Origin: Tenacibaculum sp. Bg11-29
Lineage (GTDB): Bacteria; Bacteroidota; Bacteroidia; Flavobacteriales; Flavobacteriaceae
Assembly (NCBI RefSeq): GCF_002836595.1
Contig: NZ_PJBB01000003.1
Span: 2,107,001-2,171,000, forward strand
DNA: 64,000 bases
Direction of reading: 5' to 3'
The notes beneath the pieces are model-generated. The model worked only from the letters and a program-made list of their open reading frames with translations. It did no database searches and was not told the DNA's origin. How positions within the stretch are numbered: the stretch's first letter is position 1; each line of letters starts with the position of its first letter. Of the stretch, positions 25,501 to 31,754 are shown piece after piece. Made by a program: the position numbers and the translations under genes.

Positions 25501-25552
25501 AGATATTTAATACAAACTAAAGAAACACGTTACCACACATTAGAAAATCGAA

Positions 25553-26182
25553 ATGTCAGATAATGAAATAAAAATTCAAAAAGATTCCCAAGATCGAGAA
25601 AGTGAAGCTTGGCGAAAGTTGCTTAAGTTGATCGAATCTGTAAATACTGACGGACAAGACGAATTCAACCCTGTTAAAGAACTGGGTGCTGAATATTGGA
25701 AGCACATAAGAAGTTTACCTAAAGAAATTGAAAAACTGAATCGAGTAAAACATTTGATACTTTATGGAAGTAACTTGACTAGATTTCCACAAGAAATTGG
25801 TAAAATGGAATATTTAGAGGAATTCACTCCATATACTTCTTACGGATTACGGTGGTTTCCTTTTGAAATTACTAAGTGTAAAAAACTCAAAAATAGTACT
25901 GTAAGTACAAGAGCGTTATTTGGGAATTTTAAAAACAAAAAGCCTTTTCCAGACTTGACGAATAACCCTGTGAATTATTCTGGTGGAAATAAATGTAGTT
26001 TATGTGAAGAAACGGAATCTGAGAATCGATTTGAACAGTATTGGATATCGCTGAAAGTTGCTACGGATATATTGCCTTTACTAGCTATTGTATGCTCTAA
26101 TGAATGTTTAACTAAATTACCTAAACCAGAGAAAGGTTATTACCCTAAACCTCACAAAGGTGGTATATTGAAAAAAGAATAA
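25553..26182 (+). CDS. cassette 12 leucine-rich repeat protein with Cys cluster
   Basis: 209 residues. Central LRR segment (PKEIEKLNRVKHLILYGSNL, RFPQEIGKMEYLEEF, WFPFEITKCKKL), as in Bacteroidota LRR proteins, then a C-terminal part with GGNKCSLCEE and VCSNECLTKLP, possibly a metal-binding CxxC...CxxxC pair. No signal peptide. Sole gene of its cassette. Confidence 0.7.
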   Translation: MSDNEIKIQKDSQDRESEAWRKLLKLIESVNTDGQDEFNPVKELGAEYWKHIRSLPKEIEKLNRVKHLILYGSNLTRFPQEIGKMEYLEEFTPYTSYGLRWFPFEITKCKKLKNSTVSTRALFGNFKNKKPFPDLTNNPVNYSGGNKCSLCEETESENRFEQYWISLKVATDILPLLAIVCSNECLTKLPKPEKGYYPKPHKGGILKKE

Positions 26183-26190
26183 AAAAAAGA

Positions 26191-26258
26191 TCATAACAAT
26201 TTGTATAATGCATATGCAGCCTACGGGATGCAAACGCATCATATAAGAAACGTTAGAC
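26191..26258 (+). repeat. attC-13 (short, ~68 bp)
   Basis: Left core TCATAAC, arms GTATAATGCATATGC and GCATCATATAAG with a short top, right core GTTAGAC at 26252. The only core in the array that fits GTTRRRY exactly, and of a size typical of classical attC sites. Confidence 0.78.
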
Positions 26259-26475
26259 TTAATTTCCAAAATCACGAGGAAAAACGTTAGTAATCTCATC
26301 CATTGTTCCCTACTACTCATATTAAGTATATAAGTAATAGTTAACACTGAAAATTATAAACGTTTTGGGTATTATTATTATTATTATTATTATTATTTGG
26401 ATGATTTTTGAAACACCGTTTATTTGTCCCATAGGATGGAAGAAGAAAATTTCTTAGCTTTGGACAATAAACTAA
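26259..26475. other. cassette 13: no gene seen; contains (ATT)9
   Basis: The cassette bounded at 26252 and 26574 has no convincing ORF on either strand (a 76-codon - strand frame overlapping the LRR gene looks random). It holds a perfect (ATT)9 microsatellite at 26372-26398. ORF-less cassettes may carry promoters or small RNAs; none is identified. Confidence 0.6.
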
Positions 26476-26580
26476 ATATAACACTTCGTAAACTCCATTT
26501 ATTAAATAATTTGTCTTCGCTATCGCTTCGCAAACGATTTAATAAACGACGCTTTAGCTGAGTTTACTACGACGTTAGCC
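26476..26580 (+). repeat. attC-14 (~105 bp)
   Basis: Left core ATATAAC, arm CGTAAACTC...ATTTATTAAAT, top with CTTCGC repeats, arm ATTTAATAAA...GAGTTTAC, right core GTTAGCC at 26574. Unrelated in sequence to types A and B except for the general plan. Confidence 0.75.
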
Positions 26581-26592
26581 ACAATTAAAAAA

Positions 26593-27168
26593 ATGAATGA
26601 ATTAAATAAAATATTGAAAGAATTAGTTGGGTTAACAGAAAGTGAATGTGAAGAATTTTCTAAACAATTAAAAAGACAAGAGCATAAAGCGAAAACCATA
26701 TTAATTGAGGAAGGAAATATGGCAGAGTCCTTGTACTTTATTGAATCTGGACTATTTAGAACATATAAAAAATTGGATGAAAAAGATATTACTACTTACT
26801 TCGCCTGTGATAATCAATTTATAACGGTTTTTAACAGCTTTATAAATCAAACACCTTCTTCAGAAAAATTGGAAGTTATTGAAGATAGCATCGTTTATGA
26901 AATATCTTCTGATAGCTTGATCAAGCTTTATAAAAAATCTTCAAAATTTGAAAAATTCGGTAGAATTTTAGCCGAAAAAAATCATCTTTGTGCTTTAGAA
27001 AGAACTTTAACAATGCAAACAAAGTCTGCAAAAAAAAGATACCTAGATTTTTTAGAAAATTACAACAAAAAAATTGTAAGTAGAGTTCCTCAATATCAAA
27101 TTGCGAGTTTTCTTGGTATAGCTTCCGAATCGCTAAGTCGAGTTAGGAAAGAAATTTCCATTTCATAA
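26593..27168 (+). CDS. cassette 14 Crp/Fnr-family transcriptional regulator
   Basis: 191 residues: N-terminal cyclic-nucleotide-binding beta-roll (KTILIEEGNMAESLYFIESGLFRTYKK) and C-terminal helix-turn-helix (VPQYQIASFLGIASESLSRVRKE). Bacteroidota-type Crp proteins of this length usually lack the cAMP-binding Arg. Likely regulates the SMP-30-like gene 68 bp downstream in the same cassette. Confidence 0.88.
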   Translation: MNELNKILKELVGLTESECEEFSKQLKRQEHKAKTILIEEGNMAESLYFIESGLFRTYKKLDEKDITTYFACDNQFITVFNSFINQTPSSEKLEVIEDSIVYEISSDSLIKLYKKSSKFEKFGRILAEKNHLCALERTLTMQTKSAKKRYLDFLENYNKKIVSRVPQYQIASFLGIASESLSRVRKEISIS

Positions 27169-27236
27169 CAAATGTCAAGATATAAATATTAAAACCTGTC
27201 GTTTCTTTGTGTTTTATAAATGGAAAAATAAACACA

Positions 27237-28343
27237 ATGAAAATATCAAAAAAATTAAAAACATCAATAGGTACAATACTTGCATTATTCGCTTTACTCA
27301 TTATTAGTGTAATATATAATTCTTGGTCGCTTAGTCCTTTGGCTTGGTCGCCACCAACAATTCCAAAACTAGATGGAATACTTACGGAAAATAAATTATT
27401 AAGCACAACAGAACGGATTGATTTAGATGGTTGGTTTGGTCCAGAAGACATTGCAATAGATAACCAAGGGAATTTGTATTGTGGGGTGCATATTTCTAAA
27501 ACAGACTTCACAGATGGTCGCGTTTTAAAAATCGATAAGTCTGGAAAAGTTAGCGTATTTGCAAATTCAGAATCTTGGGTTACAGGAATGCATTTTGATA
27601 GTAATCAAAATCTAATCGCTGGCGACTTAGAAAGAGGTTTAATAAGTATAGACCAAAATGGTAATATTAGAACTTTGGCAAGTGAAGATGAAAACGGCAA
27701 CAAATTCTTAATACCAAACGACGTGGATATTGCAAGTGACGGAATGATATATTTTACAAATACATCATCAAAAGTTAATTTTAGCAACAAACATATTTGG
27801 AAATTATTAATGGAAGCGAGACCAGATGGTGGTCTTTATAGTTACGACCCAAAAACCAAACGTGTAAAAATGTTAATTGACGGAACATATTTTGGAAACG
27901 GGGTTGCTGTTTCTGAAAATGATGACTTTGTATTAATGGTAGATTTAGCAAAATATAGAATACGTAGATATTGGCTTAAAGGAGACAAAAAAGGAACTAC
28001 TGATATATTTTTAGATAATTTAACTGGTTTTCCAAATGGAATTTCTAGAAGTAAAGATGGTAGTTTTTGGCTTGGATTTTCAACTAAAAGAGATAAATCG
28101 TTGGATGAAATACATCCAAAACCTCTAGTTAAAAAAATCATTTATGGACTTCCATCATTTTTGCAACCTAAGGCAGTACCTTATGGAATGCTAATGCATA
28201 TAAGTAGCAATGGAGAAATTATAAAAACATATTACGATACAACTGGAGAATTTGTAACGGAAGCAACTTCAGTCGAAGAACACAATGGATATCTTTACCT
28301 TGGAGGAGATACATCTGGGTACATTGGAAAATATAAACTGTAA
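27237..28343 (+). CDS. cassette 14 SMP-30/strictosidine-synthase-like six-bladed propeller protein
   Basis: 368 residues from the ATG at 27237 (an in-frame start at 27207 is less likely). N-terminal membrane anchor (TIGTILALFALLIISVIY) then a six-bladed propeller: GPEDIAIDNQGNLYCG, PNDVDIASDGMIYFTNTS, GNGVAVSENDDFVLMVDL, FPNGISRSKDGSFWLGFS. This pattern is that of SMP-30/gluconolactonase and strictosidine synthase relatives, often Ca-dependent lactonases or esterases. The cassette ends ATAACTGTGGTTAAC, matching GTTAGCCACAATTA at its start with two mismatches. Confidence 0.85.
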   Translation: MKISKKLKTSIGTILALFALLIISVIYNSWSLSPLAWSPPTIPKLDGILTENKLLSTTERIDLDGWFGPEDIAIDNQGNLYCGVHISKTDFTDGRVLKIDKSGKVSVFANSESWVTGMHFDSNQNLIAGDLERGLISIDQNGNIRTLASEDENGNKFLIPNDVDIASDGMIYFTNTSSKVNFSNKHIWKLLMEARPDGGLYSYDPKTKRVKMLIDGTYFGNGVAVSENDDFVLMVDLAKYRIRRYWLKGDKKGTTDIFLDNLTGFPNGISRSKDGSFWLGFSTKRDKSLDEIHPKPLVKKIIYGLPSFLQPKAVPYGMLMHISSNGEIIKTYYDTTGEFVTEATSVEEHNGYLYLGGDTSGYIGKYKL

Positions 28344-28353
28344 AAATAACTGT

Positions 28354-28360
28354 GGTTAAC
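28354..28360 (+). repeat. attC-15 left core, truncated
   Basis: GGTTAAC, directly followed by the end of IS110-type copy 3. The rest of the site and anything to its right are lost, so the array ends here. Confidence 0.65.
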
Positions 28361-28714
28361 AAATAACAGAGGTAAAAACCAAACAAAATTTTTTATTAAA
28401 TTTATACAATATTATTCTAGGCTCAAAATGCTACTACTTGGTGTTTTGAGCTCTTATTTTTTAGATAAACACTACTTATTTTGACAAAACGGAAACATAC
28501 TTTTCATCATAAGGTAAACCAGATTTTGCAATAGCAAAACTTTGTTTGATTAACTTATTTGAAACTGCTATTAAAGCTAGTTTTTTACTCTTTCCTTTGT
28601 TTACAATACGCTCATAAATATCTCTACATGCTTTATTATGTTTGCATGCATTAAAGGAGCATAAAAACAAGAGATTCCGTAATTTTCGATTACCTACTTT
28701 ACTTGTCCTACTTT
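28361..28714 (-). mobile_element. IS110-type element, copy 3 (truncated)
   Basis: Begins AAATAACAGAGGTAAAAACC and follows copies 1 and 2 at somewhat lower identity to CCTACTTT at 28714, where similarity stops. Only ~354 bp of ~1,300 remain. Again inserted exactly after AAC of an attC left core. Confidence 0.85.
28476..28714 (-). pseudogene. IS110-family transposase, C-terminal fragment
   Basis: About 79 codons matching the C-terminus of the intact transposase (SRTSKVGNRKLRN..LFLCSFNACKHNKAC and so on to YDEKYVSVLSK). The N-terminal DEDD domain is missing. Confidence 0.88.
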
Positions 28715-28816
28715 GATGTCGCTAGTATCTCACGTAATTGCTAGTGCTAGTTTGTAACTAGTACCGTTTATGAATAAGTGTTAATTAAGAGAAATAAATA
28801 ATATTTAAACTCCGCT

Positions 28817-28950
28817 CCGTAAAGTCTCTTGACTTAGCGGAAAGCGTTCTGTTGAGGCAACAATGAGGAGTGGAAAGAAAGAGTAAAAGCCCCTAAGAAA
28901 AGTAGTATAAATTATAAATAAGAATAACTCAAAGCCGGGAGACTTTGCGG
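28817..28950. repeat. structured ~134-bp boundary repeat, right copy
   Basis: Counterpart of 5647-5772. The ends pair strongly: CCG-t-AAAGTCTC (28817-28828) with GAGACTTT-g-CGG (28939-28950). Inner hairpins GTTG-agg-CAAC and CAAAG...CTTTG. Between copy 3 of the IS and this repeat (28715-28816) I see only A/T-rich sequence with a CTAGT-ttgtaa-CTAG palindrome. Confidence 0.6.
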
Positions 28951-28994
28951 AACTAGATAAAGTATTTTTAGATGAATTTAATAAACAGTTATAA
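28951..28994 (+). pseudogene. 3'-terminal fragment of the 7TM gene
   Basis: Encodes ELDKVFLDEFNKQL then TAA, similar to the end of the 4442-5542 protein (FIDKALLDEFSG). Its stop overlaps the tolC stop on the opposite strand. It makes the right member of the duplicated 7TM/tolC junction around the island. Confidence 0.65.
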
Positions 28995-30386
28995 GTTATT
29001 TAACTTTCCTAGTAACTGAACAAGCTTACTTTTTGTTTTTGCATATTCATATTGATTTTTTATCGATTTTAAATTACTTTCAATTAATTTAACCTCTCTG
29101 TAATTAATTAAAAATAAAGAGCTTTCTCCTAAATAAAATTTTCGCTCTTCGCTTTTAACAATTATTTTATAATCACTTACTAAGTTTTTTAAAATAGTAT
29201 TTTGTTTTTGGTACGAAGTAATTTCTTGCTTAGTAGCAGTAATTTTATTTTGTAAAACTATTTTTGTGGCATTAATTTCAAAATCTAAGTCTTGTAATTT
29301 TAGTTTAGCAAGTTTTAAATCTCCTCTAGATTTTCTTAAAAATAACGGAACACTAACTTGTAAAGAATTTTTATAATTAGCAACATTAAAAGCATCTAAA
29401 TTATTAACTTTTGAAGCTAAGAAATTGTGTTGAAAATCTATTTTTGGTAATAAATTATTTATTTTTAGTCGTTTGTTTATTTGTAATTTTTTCTTCTTTA
29501 ATTCGAGTAATTTTAATTTAGGGTGATTATCGAAATTATTTTGAATTATATGATTTGTAGACGTTTTTAATATTGAATCAATTTTAGAGAAAGTAGTTGT
29601 ATCTGGAATCATTTCCTCTTTTAATTCCATAGGTATGTTATCGTTAATCCATAAATAGTTAGAAAACTCTAATTTTGATTTTAACTGTTTAATGAAAGCT
29701 TTTTCTAAATCTAACTTTCTGTTTTTTAAATTTATACTTGCTTCCAATGTATCTACAGCAGCTTTGTCACCAGCTTTAAAATTTTTAACAACATTTTTTA
29801 AGCGAACATCTGCATTCGCATAGTAATTTTTATAAACTGCATATTGTTGGTAATATTGAATCCAATTTAAGTAAGAAGAAATTGCATTAAATAAAACAGT
29901 ATTTACAAGTAATTGTTGTTCTAATTCACCTTGTTTAGTATATAGTTTAGCTTGTTTTAAGGTAGCCATTCTTTTATTAATAAATAAATTTCTTGCTAGC
30001 GGAATAGAAACTCCTACATTGTATAACCCATTTTTAGGGGTTTTAAATTGTGGGTTTAAGTATTGACCTGAATTGTTTTCATAACTAGCTTTTAATTCAA
30101 TACCATACCAAGTAGGAATTTTAAAAGTAGAGATTAATTTTTTGTAATAATCAGTATTTTTAAACTCTTTTCTATTGTAATCAACTTCAATTTTAGGGTC
30201 AAAAGCACCACGCGCTTTCATTAATTTTGCTTCGTTGGTGTTGGTAATAAGTTTTGCCTGTTTTATAACAGGGTGGTATTTTTTTACATATCCTAAACTC
30301 TCTTCTAAAGAAAGTATATTTGTTTGTTTATTTTGAGAAAAAGAAACAAAACTTATGAGTAGATATAAAAAAGGTAGTTTTTTCAT
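28989..30386 (-). CDS. TolC-family outer membrane efflux protein
   Basis: 465 residues with a signal peptide (MKKLPFLYLLISFVSFSQ). Two outer-membrane-efflux halves with long helices (LEASINLKNRKLDLEKAFIK; QEITSYQKQNTILKNLVSDY). Forms the outer-membrane channel for the ABC/HlyD pair. Start shares one base with the HlyD stop, so coupling is likely. Last gene of the TetR-ABC-HlyD-TolC operon; a 3' copy lies at 5546. Confidence 0.9.
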   Translation of the reverse strand: MKKLPFLYLLISFVSFSQNKQTNILSLEESLGYVKKYHPVIKQAKLITNTNEAKLMKARGAFDPKIEVDYNRKEFKNTDYYKKLISTFKIPTWYGIELKASYENNSGQYLNPQFKTPKNGLYNVGVSIPLARNLFINKRMATLKQAKLYTKQGELEQQLLVNTVLFNAISSYLNWIQYYQQYAVYKNYYANADVRLKNVVKNFKAGDKAAVDTLEASINLKNRKLDLEKAFIKQLKSKLEFSNYLWINDNIPMELKEEMIPDTTTFSKIDSILKTSTNHIIQNNFDNHPKLKLLELKKKKLQINKRLKINNLLPKIDFQHNFLASKVNNLDAFNVANYKNSLQVSVPLFLRKSRGDLKLAKLKLQDLDFEINATKIVLQNKITATKQEITSYQKQNTILKNLVSDYKIIVKSEERKFYLGESSLFLINYREVKLIESNLKSIKNQYEYAKTKSKLVQLLGKLNNL

Positions 30387-31741
30387 TATTTCTTTTTCTT
30401 TGATTTAGTTTCTTTAGTTTTAGGTTGGTAAAAATTAGGCGGAAAACTATTAATTTGCCTCCATAGTTCATACCAAATAGGTACATTTTCTAATAAAGCA
30501 ATTGTTTTTGCTCCAGAACCTACTCTAATTGCTTCTGGCCAAGGTTGGCTTACGTTGTTAGGGGTTATTAGAACTCTATATTTACCATTATTGCTAATAA
30601 AATTTTCGATAGCAATAATTTTAGCTTCATAAGTACCTGTAGACATATTGGGCCAACCACTAAAAATTATAGCAGGCCAACCATCAAATTGAACACGAAC
30701 TTTTTCGTTAACATGTATAAGCGGTAAATCAATAGGTCTTATAAACATTTCAACAGCTAAATCATATACAGCAGGCATTATGTTTATTAATTGTTCACCC
30801 TCTTTAAAAGTTTCTCCAATACCAGATTTTATTGCTTTATTGATATAACCATCTTGTGGAGCTGTAATGTATAATAAAGAATTTCTTTTGTTATAATTAG
30901 CCAAACTTGTTTCTAATTTAGATACCTGTATTGCTGTTTCATAAGCGCCAGATTCTGCTGAGTGTAACGTACTTTGCGCTTTAGATAATTTATCGATATA
31001 AGAAGCTTTAATACTAGATATAGTTAGTTTAGCGTTAATAATGTTGTTCTCAGAGGTTAAAAGTTTGTTTCTCTGAGAAATTACTTTAGCAGAAAATTCT
31101 TGAAGTTTTGCTTTTTTTTCCTCAACATGTTTTACGGCTTTTAAGCCTTCTTGTTGTAAGGTGTAAGTTCTGTCGTATTGAATTTTTGCAATATCTTTTT
31201 TTATAATGATAGTTTCTAAATCAATACTATCGCTTTTAACTTTTAGATATGCTTGTTGTAATTTATTTTTCGCTTGTTGTGATTTTAAACTCTGTTCATT
31301 TCTTATAGCAAAAATTTGCCTTTTTAAAGCGTTTATTTTATTACCATAAGATTTTTCAGAAAGGCTTTTCGAATCAATTTGATTCGCTGTTCTTTCAGCT
31401 AGCTTTGTATCGAAATAATTACTTTTTATTTCTGAAATCCTTAATATAGTATCACCTTTTTTAACAAAATCACCTTCTTTAATAAACCATTCTTCAATAC
31501 GACCAGGTATTTGAGATTGTATAGTTTGAGGACGTTGGTTTGGTTTTAATGTAGTTACGTTACCTGTGCTAGTTACATTTTGAGTCCACGGTAAAAACAT
31601 GGTAATAATAACTATTAATAAAAAGAAAAGTAAAAATTTTTTAAATAATTTATGATGTGCTTTTTTAAAAACTCTCTCGCCTGATTTAAAAGTTGATAAA
31701 TTGACTTGATCAGAAATGGTATTGTTAGATATGTTTAACAT
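30386..31741 (-). CDS. HlyD-family periplasmic adaptor
   Basis: 451 residues: cytoplasmic N-terminus, one membrane helix (FLLFFLLIVIITMFLPW), lipoyl half (PGRIEEWFIKEGDFVKKGDTIL), long coiled-coil hairpin (residues ~110-270), second lipoyl half (ITAPQDGYINKAIKSGIGETF) and beta-barrel. Links the ABC protein to TolC in a type I-like secretion or export system. Confidence 0.93.
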   Translation of the reverse strand: MLNISNNTISDQVNLSTFKSGERVFKKAHHKLFKKFLLFFLLIVIITMFLPWTQNVTSTGNVTTLKPNQRPQTIQSQIPGRIEEWFIKEGDFVKKGDTILRISEIKSNYFDTKLAERTANQIDSKSLSEKSYGNKINALKRQIFAIRNEQSLKSQQAKNKLQQAYLKVKSDSIDLETIIIKKDIAKIQYDRTYTLQQEGLKAVKHVEEKKAKLQEFSAKVISQRNKLLTSENNIINAKLTISSIKASYIDKLSKAQSTLHSAESGAYETAIQVSKLETSLANYNKRNSLLYITAPQDGYINKAIKSGIGETFKEGEQLINIMPAVYDLAVEMFIRPIDLPLIHVNEKVRVQFDGWPAIIFSGWPNMSTGTYEAKIIAIENFISNNGKYRVLITPNNVSQPWPEAIRVGSGAKTIALLENVPIWYELWRQINSFPPNFYQPKTKETKSKKKK

Positions 31742-31754
31742 TGATTTCTATGAA

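Larger units (their letters stand above)
24301..25522 (-). mobile_element. second IS110-type element (different from copies 1-3)
   Basis: About 1.2 kb, left end TATTCCAAGATC, right end uncertain (between 25510 and 25523). Encodes an intact 330-residue transposase on the - strand with ~190 bp of non-coding DNA upstream. Inserted in the right shoulder of attC-12, a few bases before the GTT core, unlike the other element, which uses the left core. Confidence 0.75.
24182..25535 (+). repeat. attC-12 (type A), interrupted by a second IS110-type element
   Basis: Degenerate left core GAAAAC, then ACCGTATAAAATTAATTGCT and the type A body with GAAAGTCC...GACTTTC hairpin to CTTATACG at 24300; the IS follows. 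The site resumes near 25523 with AAACAC and right core GTTACCA at 25529. About 130 bp without the IS. Confidence 0.65.
6203..28360 (+). mobile_element. integron-type gene cassette array without integrase (CALIN)
   Basis: About 14 cassettes in one orientation. Boundaries (G^TT of the right core) fall at 6202, 7208, 8121, 9030, 10230, 11316, 14316, 15167, 16432, 18624, 25529, 26252 and 26574; the junction of cassettes 10 and 11 is damaged near 22765, and the array is cut at 28360. Each cassette has one to four + strand genes and a terminal attC-like palindrome. Most cassettes' first 7-12 bases are the reverse complement of their last ones, the behaviour of integron cassettes that close on themselves. 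No tyrosine recombinase gene is in the window. Only AAC/GTT is constant in the cores; just one core (GTTAGAC) fully fits the classical GTTRRRY. Confidence 0.8.

Noticed and set aside
26117..26347. 76-codon - strand ORF overlapping the LRR gene and attC-13
   Set aside because: Hydrophobic, low-complexity translation antisense to a real gene and a palindrome; no support.
7081..26580. CRISPR-like spaced repeats
   Set aside because: The repeats are 68-196 bp palindromes spaced by whole genes and differ in their cores; no short identical repeats with uniform spacers and no cas genes.
7082..28360. Ordinary REP/MITE explanation for the palindromes
   Set aside because: REP or MITE copies would not match the specific ends of each intervening module or keep one orientation with one module between each; cassette-end pairing favours attC.
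28715..28816. Possible small gene or second IS end between IS copy 3 and the boundary repeat
   Set aside because: Only a CTAGT-ttgtaa-CTAG palindrome and A/T-rich sequence are visible; no ORF or recognisable IS end.
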